A model generated the notes under the pieces. That model was not told the DNA's origin. It worked only from the letters and a program-made list of their open reading frames with translations, and did no database searches. Below, piece by piece: positions 1-6,360 of a stretch of DNA of 6,725 nucleotides. Within the stretch, counting starts at the first letter, position 1. Each line of letters begins with the position of its first letter. A program made the translations under genes and the position numbers. The stretch comes from Gulosibacter massiliensis (GTDB taxonomy: Bacteria > Actinomycetota > Actinomycetes > Actinomycetales > Microbacteriaceae): contig CAMDKN010000068.1 of assembly GCA_945901035.1 (NCBI GenBank), positions 1-6,725 of the forward strand, in the 5' to 3' direction.

Positions 1-1169
1 GTGTACAGCAAGAGTCCCCCGACGTCCCGTTTGACGGCTTCCGCTTGGCCGGGGGCCATCCCGAGCAGCATCTCGACGTCAATTCCCGACTGAACCCCGC
101 GCTCGTTCGCGAGCAGCCACGAATAGGCGATGTCGAACAGGTTGTGGCCGGCGACACCGATGCGAACATTCGCGATGCGTTTCGGGTCGAGTGCGTAGTT
201 GATGACGCGTTTGTAGTTGGTGTCGCTCTCTTGTTTGGTCGACCACGTCGCGAGCGGCCAGTCGTGTAGGGCGGATTCGACCCGTTCCATGGGAAGGTTT
301 GCGCCTTTGACCACCCGAACCTTGATCGCGGCACCACCGCGGGCGCGGCGGGCAGCCGACCACTTTTGGAGTTGCATCATGGCGGCGAGCGCATCGGGCA
401 GGTATGCCTGCAACACGATCCCCGCTTCCAACTTCAGGAATTCCGGGCGGTCCAAGATCTGCGTGAACACGGCAATGGTGATGTCGAGGTCCTTGAATTC
501 CTCCATGTCGAGGTTGATGAAGGTGGAGGTCGGTCCCTTCGCCGCACGTGTGTAGAGCGGCAGCAAGCGCTTCACCACGTGCGCGACGTTCTGGTCGTAC
601 GACCACGGCGAGTGGGGTGCGACGGTCGCCGACACCTTGATCGAGACATAGTCGACGTCGGGTCGAGAGATGAGAGCGGTTGTTCCGGCGAGACGCTTGC
701 TCGCTTCGCGCTCGCCGAGCACCGCTTCGCCGAGGAGGTTGATATTGAGTCGGACGCCCGGCTTTTTCAACTTGTCGATGACCGCGCCCAACCGAGTGTC
801 GGTCGCGTCGACGATGAGGTGGCTCACCATTTTTCGGAGCACAACCCGCGCAACCGGGATGACGACGTGCGGAAGGATCGGTGCGAATAGTCCGCCGAGT
901 CGGACGGCCGCACGCATGAACCAGGGAAGAAAGCTCGGGACGGAGGGAGCGATGTTGCGCAGTGTTCGTGCCGCCACGCGGATGTCTTCGGGGCGAACGA
1001 CACCGTCGACAAACCCCACGGTGAACGCCAGTCCGTTCGGGTCTTTGAGAACACCCGCGAGTTGGGCGGCGGTCGCGTCCACGGGGAACCGCTCCGCCTC
1101 CGTCAGCCAACGACGAACGAGGTCGATGGTGTCGGTGGCGAGCTGATTGGAAGGCGCTGCTGTCGTCAT
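1..1169 (-). CDS. putA: Proline dehydrogenase, PutA type (N-terminal part; cut by window edge)
   Basis: FAD-dependent oxidation of L-proline to pyrroline-5-carboxylate, first step of proline use as carbon and nitrogen source. I translated the minus strand from ATG at 1169-1167; 389 codons stay open to the left edge. An N-terminal helical part (about residues 1-135) precedes the PRODH barrel. Barrel signatures in order are LNINLLGEAVLGE (141-153), DYVSIKVS (173-180), INLDMEE (218-224), VLQAYLPDA (252-260), KVRVVKGAN (283-291) and VAGHNLFDIA (339-348). By remembered comparison, K178 and D221 match the E. coli PutA active-site Lys329 and Asp370. The C-terminal arginine pair that binds the proline carboxylate lies outside the window. 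The start is firm: an in-frame TGA at 1205-1203 lies upstream with no other start codon between. No good Shine-Dalgarno sequence is seen. The protein is already longer than single-function actinobacterial enzymes (roughly 310-330 residues), so fusion to the P5C dehydrogenase domain is inferred, not seen. It is transcribed away from the DUF554 gene. Confidence 0.93.
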   Translation of the reverse strand, partial: MTTAAPSNQLATDTIDLVRRWLTEAERFPVDATAAQLAGVLKDPNGLAFTVGFVDGVVRPEDIRVAARTLRNIAPSVPSFLPWFMRAAVRLGGLFAPILPHVVIPVARVVLRKMVSHLIVDATDTRLGAVIDKLKKPGVRLNINLLGEAVLGEREASKRLAGTTALISRPDVDYVSIKVSATVAPHSPWSYDQNVAHVVKRLLPLYTRAAKGPTSTFINLDMEEFKDLDITIAVFTQILDRPEFLKLEAGIVLQAYLPDALAAMMQLQKWSAARRARGGAAIKVRVVKGANLPMERVESALHDWPLATWSTKQESDTNYKRVINYALDPKRIANVRIGVAGHNLFDIAYSWLLANERGVQSGIDVEMLLGMAPGQAEAVKRDVGGLLLY

Positions 1170-1215
1170 ATCGACAAGTTTGCCGTCAAAAGTCGTTTTA
1201 CATCAACAAGCTCAG

Positions 1216-1244
1216 AAGCTACCCGTTCGGGGCACTCGCGTGAA
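1216..1244 (-). promoter_or_regulatory. Possible putA promoter
   Basis: On the minus strand, TTCACG (1244-1239) and TAGCTT (1221-1216) are separated by exactly 17 bp. They resemble a -35 box (4 of 6 to TTGACA) and an actinobacterial TANNNT -10 box. A transcript would start near 1209, giving a leader of about 40 nt before the putA ATG. The left arm of the inverted repeat fills most of the spacer, which would suit repression there. The boxes are weak matches and the call rests on spacing and position only. Confidence 0.3.
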
Positions 1245-1266
1245 CACGACGTGTGCCCCGAACGGG
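1222..1266. repeat. Perfect 14-bp inverted repeat between divergent genes
   Basis: CCCGTTCGGGGCAC at 1222-1235 is repeated as its exact reverse complement at 1253-1266, with 17 bp between. The centre holds a second small palindrome, CGTG-AA-CACG (1239-1248), so the element can form a long interrupted stem. It lies between the putA start (1169) and the DUF554 start (1279). A shared operator for both divergent promoters is the favoured reading. An RNA hairpin in one leader is the alternative. It has no T tract on either side and lies upstream of both genes, so a terminator is unlikely. Confidence 0.85.
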
Positions 1267-1271
1267 ATAAT
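1266..1271 (+). promoter_or_regulatory. Possible -10 box of the DUF554 gene
   Basis: GATAAT is one base from the TATAAT consensus and ends 7 nt before the ATG at 1279. If used, transcription would begin at or next to that ATG and give a leaderless mRNA, common in actinobacteria. This would explain the lack of a clear Shine-Dalgarno sequence. No convincing -35 box lies 16-18 bp upstream, where the sequence is occupied by the centre and right arm of the inverted repeat. Weak call. Confidence 0.25.
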
Positions 1272-1278
1272 GGGCAAC

Positions 1279-2025
1279 ATGATCGGTCTCGGAACACTCA
1301 TCAACATCGGCACGATTGTCACCGGATCGGCGGTCGGCGTAGCCATCGGCTCGAAACTCCCCGAACGTACGAACCGCGTCGTCACCGATGCGCTGGGGCT
1401 GATCACGCTCATCATGGGTGGACTCAATCTGGCCGCACTCGGCGATCCCGCGTTCGTCGGTGCCGTCGGCGCAGCGGCTCCGTTCCTCATCGTCATCGGG
1501 TCCCTTCTTATCGGCAGCATTATCGGGTCACTGCTCGGAATCGAATCGCGCCTGGAGAGCTTCGGTTCGTTCATCCACGGCAAACTGGGCGCGAAATCCG
1601 AGGCGAACACCGCACGGGAACGGTTCATCCAGGGGTTCGTCGATGCGTCCCTGATTTTCGCGATTGGCCCACTCGCCATCCTCGGTTCGTTCAGCGACGG
1701 CATGGGGCTCGGAATCGACCAACTCGTGTTGAAATCCGTGCTCGACGGTTTTGCCTCCATCGCCTTCGCCGCGTCACTGGGCTGGGGAGTCGCCTTCGCG
1801 GCGTTGCCCGTCGGAATCTGGCAGGGGCTCCTCACACTCGCCGCCTTCGCGCTCGGCTCGGTCCTGCCCGGTTCCCACATCATGGCACTCACGGCTACGG
1901 GCGGTGTGCTCTTGCTCGGAGTCGGTCTGAGGCTCCTGAACCTTCGTGCCGTATCGGTCGCCGACATGCTGCCCGCACTCGTCGTCGCCCCCATCCTGAC
2001 GAGCATCGTCGCGGCGTTCTTCTAG
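1279..2025 (+). CDS. DUF554 family integral membrane protein
   Basis: A 248-residue, strongly hydrophobic protein of the DUF554 (COG1811, YdfK-like) family, whose function is not established; a transport role is only a guess. Likely membrane segments lie near residues 4-24, 38-55, 62-88, 117-137, 152-190 (probably two), 203-222 and 227-248. Family-like features are the start MIGLGTLINIGTIVTGS, the segment around FVDASLIFAIGPLAILGS (120-137), and KSVLDGFASI (152-161) followed by a Gly/Ala-rich helix ending in WQGLLT (181-186). Residues 89-116 form a polar, charged loop. The ATG at 1279 is preferred because members usually begin a few residues before the G-T-[IL]-[IL]-N motif. The ATG at 1270 is in frame and equally possible (251 residues); neither has a good ribosome binding site. 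It diverges from putA. Linkage to the catabolic genes downstream is doubtful because a separate control region follows. Confidence 0.88.
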   Translation: MIGLGTLINIGTIVTGSAVGVAIGSKLPERTNRVVTDALGLITLIMGGLNLAALGDPAFVGAVGAAAPFLIVIGSLLIGSIIGSLLGIESRLESFGSFIHGKLGAKSEANTARERFIQGFVDASLIFAIGPLAILGSFSDGMGLGIDQLVLKSVLDGFASIAFAASLGWGVAFAALPVGIWQGLLTLAAFALGSVLPGSHIMALTATGGVLLLGVGLRLLNLRAVSVADMLPALVVAPILTSIVAAFF

Positions 2026-2067
2026 GCGTCTGAGCGAAAAAGCGCCTGTTGCCGCCATCGTGTGCGT

Positions 2068-2079
2068 GGTAGCGTTACC
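2068..2079. promoter_or_regulatory. Candidate LacI-family operator
   Basis: GGTAGCGTTACC is a near-perfect palindrome around a central CG (2073-2074), with 5 of 6 base pairs symmetric. A central CG inside a palindrome of about this size is typical of LacI/GalR-family operators, which often control sugar and polyol catabolic operons. It lies 41 bp upstream of the aldehyde dehydrogenase ATG and overlaps TAGCGT (2070-2075), a possible -10 box. TTGCCG (2049-2054) is a possible -35 box, but the spacing of 15 bp is short. No regulator gene is in the window, so the factor is inferred. Confidence 0.35.
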
Positions 2080-2084
2080 CACAC

Positions 2085-2100
2085 TGTGGAACGGTTCACA
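2085..2100. promoter_or_regulatory. Candidate CRP/GlxR-type binding site
   Basis: TGTGGAACGGTTCACA fits the CRP-family pattern TGTGA-N6-TCACA at 9 of the 10 fixed positions; only the fifth base of the left half differs. It ends 19 bp before the aldehyde dehydrogenase ATG and just upstream of its ribosome binding site. That position would suit a repressing or roadblock site rather than classical activation, unless the true promoter is elsewhere. Carbon-source control by a cAMP-responsive regulator would suit a catabolic operon. One short match, so moderate to low confidence. Confidence 0.4.
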
Positions 2101-2119
2101 CACTTGACGGAGGTCACCG

Positions 2120-3565
2120 ATGGCGTCACATTCCCTCCTGATTGGCGGTGAATGGGTCGCCGCTCGGGCCGGTGAGACCGAGAACGTCACGTCGCCGTTC
2201 AACGGGGACATTGTCGGCGAAGTCGCCCTCGCGCGCCCCGCGGACGCAACCCTCGCGATTGACGCTGCGGTTCGTGGTTTTGACGTGTGGCGACGGACGC
2301 CCGCGCACGCTCGATTCGCGATTTTGACCCGCGCCGCACAGCTTGCGGACGAACGCATCGAGGAGATGGCCCAGTTGATGTCCCGCGAGAACGGCAAATC
2401 TCTGGTCGAATCGCGCGGTGAAGCAGGTCGTTCGGGTGACATCATTCGGCTCGCCGCGTTCGAGGGTTCGCAACTCTACGGAGAATCGCTTCCGCTCGAC
2501 GCCAATCGCGGGACCGGCTTCGACAAGATCGGTTTCACGATTCGCCAACCCGTCGGGGTCGTCGTCGCGATTTCACCCTTCAACTACCCAGCGTTGCTCG
2601 TCCTCCACAAAATCGCCCCGGCGCTCGCGGCCGGGAACGCCGTTGTTCTCAAACCCGCGCGCGCCACACCGCTCACGGCTCTCGCCGTCGCCCAGTGCTT
2701 CCTCGACGCGGGGCTCCCCGCCGGAGTGCTCAACGTCATCACGGGTGGCGGATCCGACATCGGTGATGCGCTCGTTCGCGATTCCCGTGTCCGAAAGATC
2801 TCGTTCACCGGGTCCACCGTTGTCGGCGAACACATCGCCTCGGTTGCCGGTATCAAAAAACTCTCACTCGAACTCGGCGCGTCCGGACCCGTCATCGTGA
2901 TGGACGATGCCGACATCGAGGCCGCCGCGACGTCCATCGCACTGGGTGGCTACATCAATGCCGGTCAGGTGTGTATCTCGGCCCAGCGAATCATCGTGTC
3001 CGAGAGCATCGTTGGCGATTTCCTCGACGCGCTGAAGCCGAAGGTCGAGGCGATTCGCGTCGGTGACCCACTCGCTGACGGAATCAACGTCGGAAGCCTC
3101 ATTTCGCGGGTCGAGGCGGACCGCGTGATGGCGTCCATTACCGCGGCCGTATCGAGCGGCGCGACGCTTATTACCGGTGGCCAGCAGGACGGAACCGTCA
3201 TCACCCCGACCATCGTGGCCGATGTGGATCCGTATTCGCCGTTCGCGCAGGACGAGTTGTTCGGACCCGCCGTCGCCGTGAGCACCGCGCGCGACCTCGC
3301 GCACGCCATTGAACTCGCCAACTCGACCGCCTACGGACTCGGTGCCGGGATGTTCACCAACAATTTAGCCAGTTCGATTCGCGCCATACGCGAAATCGAA
3401 TCGGGCGTCGTGCACGTCAATTGGACACAACTGTGGCGCGCCGATTTGATGCCGTACGGAGGTTTCAAGTCGAGCGGAATCGGAAAAGAAGGTCCGCGTT
3501 CGGCGGTTGATGAAATGACGGAAATCAAAACGGTGATCCTGCACGGAACACCGTGGGACAACTAA
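2120..3565 (+). CDS. NAD(P)-dependent aldehyde dehydrogenase
   Basis: A full-length ALDH-superfamily enzyme (481 residues) that oxidises an aldehyde to a carboxylate in the cytoplasm. The catalytic set is intact: Asn154 in SPFNYP, Lys178 in VLKPA, the cofactor loop FTGSTVVGE (229-237), Glu251 in LELGAS, Cys285 in NAGQVCIS and Glu379 in DELFGP. The C-terminal stretch LMPYGGFKSSGIGKEGPR (443-460) recalls the clade of lactaldehyde, phosphonoacetaldehyde, sulfolactaldehyde and non-phosphorylating glyceraldehyde-3-phosphate dehydrogenases. ELGA replaces the more usual ELGG. It lacks the CoA-dependent methylmalonate-semialdehyde dehydrogenase (IolA) look at the catalytic cysteine. Start: ATG with a strong GGAGG (2109-2113) at 6 nt. 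It is first in a run with iolD (11 bp downstream) and an aldolase, so its substrate is probably an aldehyde released by that pathway. The exact substrate cannot be told from sequence; succinate semialdehyde remains possible. Confidence 0.92.
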   Translation: MASHSLLIGGEWVAARAGETENVTSPFNGDIVGEVALARPADATLAIDAAVRGFDVWRRTPAHARFAILTRAAQLADERIEEMAQLMSRENGKSLVESRGEAGRSGDIIRLAAFEGSQLYGESLPLDANRGTGFDKIGFTIRQPVGVVVAISPFNYPALLVLHKIAPALAAGNAVVLKPARATPLTALAVAQCFLDAGLPAGVLNVITGGGSDIGDALVRDSRVRKISFTGSTVVGEHIASVAGIKKLSLELGASGPVIVMDDADIEAAATSIALGGYINAGQVCISAQRIIVSESIVGDFLDALKPKVEAIRVGDPLADGINVGSLISRVEADRVMASITAAVSSGATLITGGQQDGTVITPTIVADVDPYSPFAQDELFGPAVAVSTARDLAHAIELANSTAYGLGAGMFTNNLASSIRAIREIESGVVHVNWTQLWRADLMPYGGFKSSGIGKEGPRSAVDEMTEIKTVILHGTPWDN

Positions 3566-3567
3566 CC

Positions 3568-3573
3568 AGGAGA
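3568..3573 (+). promoter_or_regulatory. Ribosome binding site deciding the iolD start
   Basis: AGGAGA lies a few bases before ATG 3577. It favours that start over the in-frame GTG at 3553, which would add eight residues and overlap the end of the aldehyde dehydrogenase gene without a comparable site. Confidence 0.75.
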
Positions 3574-3576
3574 ATC

Positions 3577-5529
3577 ATGGCCAGTACGAAGGGCACCATT
3601 CGCTTGACCGTCGCCCAGGCGATCGTCAAATACATCGCCGCGCAGTACACCGTCACCGACGGCGTCCGCGTCCGGTTCATCCCCGCCGCCCTCGGAATCT
3701 TCGGGCACGGGAACGTTGCAGGCTTGGGACAGGCGCTCGACGAATACAACGATGACCTGCCGTTCGTGCAGGGTCGCCACGAACAAGCGCTCGCTCACGC
3801 TGCGATTGCTTTTGCCAAGGCGTCACGACGTCGCCAAACTCTCGCGGTCACCGCGTCGATTGGCCCGGGCGCGCTCAACATGGTCACCGCAGCCGGACTC
3901 GCCACCGTGAATCGGCTCCCCGTGCTGTTGTTGCCCGGAGACATCTATGCCACCCGTCGTCAGGGTCCCGTGCTCCAGCAATTGGAAGACCCCACCGCGC
4001 CCGACGTCTCGGTGAACGACGCGTTTCGACCCGTCTCGCGATTCTTCGACCGCATCACCCGCCCCGAACAGATCCTCACGAGCCTTCCGCGGGCGTTTCG
4101 GGTGCTCGCGAACCCCGTGGAAACGGGCGCGGTCGTCGTGTCGTTGCCGCAGGACATCCAATCCCACGCGTTCGATTACCCGGTCGAGTTTTTCGCCGAA
4201 CGCGACTGGAAGATCCGTCGACCCGAACCGGAAGCCGATGACGTCACTCGGGTTGCGGACATCCTCCGAAAAGCGCAGAAGCCCCTGATCATCGCCGGAG
4301 GCGGCGTAATCTATTCCGACGCGACCGCCGCATTGGAGCGATTCGCCGATGCGACCGGAATTCCCGTCGCCGAGACCTTCGGCGGCAAAGGCGCAATTCA
4401 GAACCCGGGACCCTGGCACGTCTGGGGGATCGGACTAGAGGGCTCGCCCGAAACAAACCGCCTGGTCGAACAAGCCGACGTGATTTTCCATATCGGAACA
4501 CGACTGACCGACTTCGCGACCGGCTCGCAGTCGCTGTTTCAGAACCCAGACGTGAAATTCGTTTCCCTCAACGTGAGTGAGTTCGACGGCGTCAAGCAGG
4601 GCGCCGCCACCATCGTCGCCGACGCGCGCACCGGACTCGAAGCCCTGTTCACGGAACTCGGCCCGCACCGCGTGCCGCCGCCGTGGTCTGCCGAAGTTGC
4701 AAAGCGACAAACGGCCTGGCGCACAGCGCGTGACGCCGCCATTGATCCCGACGTCCTCTTCCCCACATCGACCGCGACCGACCCCGACGGCACCGACGCC
4801 GTCATCACCCAGGGGCAGCTTTTGGGCGTCCTGCAGGAACACGCGCGGGACGGAGACACTCTCATTGCCGGAGCGGGCGGCCCTCCGGGCGACGTCCAAA
4901 AGGTGTGGGACGCGACGAACGGTCGTTTCGCGCATCTTGAATTCGGTTTCTCGTGCATGGGTTACGAACTGCCCGCCGCAATCGGTGTTCGTTTCGCGGA
5001 CCCGGACCCGGCTCATCGCGTGACGACGTTTATCGGTGACGGCACGTTCCTCATGTCGCCGACGGAAATCGTCACCGCAGCCCAGGAAGGCCTGCCGATC
5101 ACGATTGTGATTTCGGAAAACCACGGGTATCAGGTCATCCGTCGTCTTCAGATGTGGCGCGTCGGTCATCACTTCGGCAACGAGTTCCGCTACCGCGAAC
5201 CATCAACCAACATCGCCCAGTCCACCAAAGCACCCGCCCCGCGAATGGAGGGCGCTTACCTCGACGTCGACCTCGTGGCGATCGCGAGCGGGCTCGGGGC
5301 TCACGCCCAGCGGGTTCGAACCGCCGATGAGTTCCGAAAGGCGCTGAATGACACGCGGGACGAAACCCGTCCCGTCGTCATCGTCGTCGCCACCATCCCC
5401 CACGCCAACCTGCCCGGATCGAACGTCTGGTGGGACGTCGCGCCCGCCGAAGTGTCCGACCAGCCGTGGTTGACCGCAGCGCGGGACGAATACGCGGCCG
5501 GATTGAAGAACCAGAAGTGGCACGGCTAA
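3577..5529 (+). CDS. iolD: IolD-type 3D-(3,5/4)-trihydroxycyclohexane-1,2-dione hydrolase (TPP-dependent)
   Basis: A 650-residue thiamine-diphosphate enzyme most like IolD, which hydrolytically opens a cyclohexane-1,2-dione to 5-deoxy-glucuronate in inositol breakdown. N-terminal pyrimidine-binding domain: IRLTVAQAIVKYI (8-20), IFGHGNVAGLGQAL (41-54) and QGRHEQALAHAA (65-76), where Glu69 should be the TPP-activating glutamate. IolD-like blocks follow: PVLQQLEDP (131-139), DAFRPVSRFFDRITRPEQ (148-165) and GTRLTDFATGS (307-317). The central domain carries IIAGGGVIYS (238-247). The C-terminal TPP-binding domain has PGDVQKVWD (437-445), EFGFSCMGYE (455-464) and the metal/TPP motif GDG (487-489) running to Asn515. 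Compared with the IolD proteins I remember, the stretch after Asn515 (516-562) differs and seems longer, so a related cyclic dione may be the substrate. The stop is 4 bp before the aldolase start, so the genes are surely cotranscribed. Assignment to the IolD family is firm; the precise substrate is not. Confidence 0.88.
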   Translation: MASTKGTIRLTVAQAIVKYIAAQYTVTDGVRVRFIPAALGIFGHGNVAGLGQALDEYNDDLPFVQGRHEQALAHAAIAFAKASRRRQTLAVTASIGPGALNMVTAAGLATVNRLPVLLLPGDIYATRRQGPVLQQLEDPTAPDVSVNDAFRPVSRFFDRITRPEQILTSLPRAFRVLANPVETGAVVVSLPQDIQSHAFDYPVEFFAERDWKIRRPEPEADDVTRVADILRKAQKPLIIAGGGVIYSDATAALERFADATGIPVAETFGGKGAIQNPGPWHVWGIGLEGSPETNRLVEQADVIFHIGTRLTDFATGSQSLFQNPDVKFVSLNVSEFDGVKQGAATIVADARTGLEALFTELGPHRVPPPWSAEVAKRQTAWRTARDAAIDPDVLFPTSTATDPDGTDAVITQGQLLGVLQEHARDGDTLIAGAGGPPGDVQKVWDATNGRFAHLEFGFSCMGYELPAAIGVRFADPDPAHRVTTFIGDGTFLMSPTEIVTAAQEGLPITIVISENHGYQVIRRLQMWRVGHHFGNEFRYREPSTNIAQSTKAPAPRMEGAYLDVDLVAIASGLGAHAQRVRTADEFRKALNDTRDETRPVVIVVATIPHANLPGSNVWWDVAPAEVSDQPWLTAARDEYAAGLKNQKWHG

Positions 5530-5533
5530 TCTC

Positions 5534-6310
5534 GTGACGAATCCACTCGACCGCGGAAAGTTCCGCGAGCGCCTCCAGAGCCGTGAACTCACGGTCGGCA
5601 CGTTTCTGGGTCTCGGATCACCACTCGCCGCCGAGGTCGCCGCTGCCGCGGGTGTCGACTGGGTTCTCGTCGACTGCGAACACGGTGCCGCGGGAGACGA
5701 TGTTGTTTCGCCGACCGTGATTGCCGCGAGCGCCTACGGCGTCCCCGCGCTGGTGAGGGTCGAATCGGCCGACCGCATCCGAATCGGTCGCGCACTCGAT
5801 GCGGGCGCTGCGGGAATCATGATTCCCCGCGTGACCGGGTTGGACGAGGCCAGGGAAGCGATCGCGCATTTTTTCTACCCGCCCCGCGGCGACCGTGGTG
5901 TCGCCACCTATAACCGCGCCAATCAGTGGGGGGCGGACCTCGCGGCACTCGATGGGGCGGTACACGCCTGCGCCATCGTGCAGATCGAGACCCGAGGGGC
6001 GCTCGACGCCGTCACCGACATCGCCGCTCTCGACGGGGTTGACCTCGTGTTCGTCGGACCCCTCGACCTCAGTTACGCACTCGGGTGCCCCCGTCAGTAC
6101 GACCACCCCGATTTCCTTGCGGCGCTCGACGCCGTTGTCGCAGCGGCGTCCGCTGCGGGTATCCCGGCGGGGATTCTGGCACCCGATGCCGAGTCGGCGG
6201 CGCGCCACATCGATCGCGGTTTCCGGTTTATTGCGCTGTCCTCCGATTCGGTGCTGCTGTCCACCGCCATTCGCAGCAACCTCGACATCGTCAGGGGACC
6301 GCGCCCGTGA
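5534..6310 (+). CDS. HpaI/HpcH-family 2-keto-3-deoxy-acid aldolase
   Basis: A class II, divalent-metal aldolase (258 residues) of the family holding 4-hydroxy-2-oxoheptanedioate aldolase and 2-dehydro-3-deoxyglucarate aldolase. Members typically cleave 2-keto-3-deoxy acids to pyruvate and an aldehyde. Expected residues are present: VLVDCEHG with His50, Arg75 in ALVRVES, IMIPRV (95-100), YPPRGDRGVATYNRA (115-129), Glu152 in VQIETRGALD and Asp178 in FVGPLDLS. Glu152 and Asp178 should bind the metal. Length is normal for the family. The GTG start at 5534 has only a weak ribosome binding site and lies 4 bp after the iolD stop, which suggests translational coupling. Context points to a product of ring opening as substrate rather than an aromatic-degradation intermediate. 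The aldehyde made is a natural candidate substrate for the dehydrogenase encoded first in the operon. The specific substrate is unknown. Confidence 0.88.
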   Translation: MTNPLDRGKFRERLQSRELTVGTFLGLGSPLAAEVAAAAGVDWVLVDCEHGAAGDDVVSPTVIAASAYGVPALVRVESADRIRIGRALDAGAAGIMIPRVTGLDEAREAIAHFFYPPRGDRGVATYNRANQWGADLAALDGAVHACAIVQIETRGALDAVTDIAALDGVDLVFVGPLDLSYALGCPRQYDHPDFLAALDAVVAAASAAGIPAGILAPDAESAARHIDRGFRFIALSSDSVLLSTAIRSNLDIVRGPRP

Positions 6311-6346
6311 CCGCGGTCGTGTCACCCAGTGCCGTGCGCGCGGTCC
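6296..6346. repeat. GC-rich inverted repeat at the aldolase/dehydrogenase junction
   Basis: GGACCGCGC (6296-6304) is matched exactly by GCGCGGTCC (6338-6346) with a 33-nt loop. The loop holds a perfect palindrome GACCGCGGTC (6309-6318) and a competing pair GTGAC/GTCAC (6307-6311, 6321-6325). It covers the end of the aldolase gene and most of the 50-bp gap. No T tract follows, so it is not a typical terminator. It may tune expression between the two cistrons or may simply reflect GC-rich sequence. Confidence 0.5.
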
Positions 6347-6360
6347 GGTAGGGCTGCCGA

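Noticed and set aside
79..1110. Minus-strand open frame of 343 codons inside the putA region
   Set aside because: Its translation is arginine- and proline-rich with no family likeness. The neighbouring frame on the same strand gives a clear proline dehydrogenase across the whole stretch.
1062..2033. Plus-strand open frame of 323 codons across the putA start and the DUF554 gene
   Set aside because: It is arginine- and histidine-rich with no recognisable domain, and it overlaps two genes supported by family signatures. Long spurious frames are expected in GC-rich DNA.
2024..2047. Possible terminator after the DUF554 gene (AGGCG paired with CGCCT)
   Set aside because: The stem is only 5 bp with a 14-nt loop and no T tract follows. 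The A-rich part is in the loop, so it does not meet the standard for an intrinsic terminator.
2104..2109. TTGACG resembling a -35 box
   Set aside because: It runs into the ribosome binding site of the aldehyde dehydrogenase gene, and the matching -10 box would fall inside the coding region.
3553..3576. Longer iolD start at GTG 3553
   Set aside because: It would overlap the end of the aldehyde dehydrogenase gene and lacks a comparable ribosome binding site. ATG 3577 follows AGGAGA closely and leaves the usual IolD N-terminus.
4435..5172. Minus-strand open frame opposite iolD
   Set aside because: Low-complexity, charged translation without motifs. The opposite strand carries an intact IolD protein with all TPP motifs.
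5618..6325. Minus-strand open frame opposite the aldolase gene
   Set aside because: No recognisable motifs, and it lies wholly over a gene with intact metal-binding and catalytic residues.
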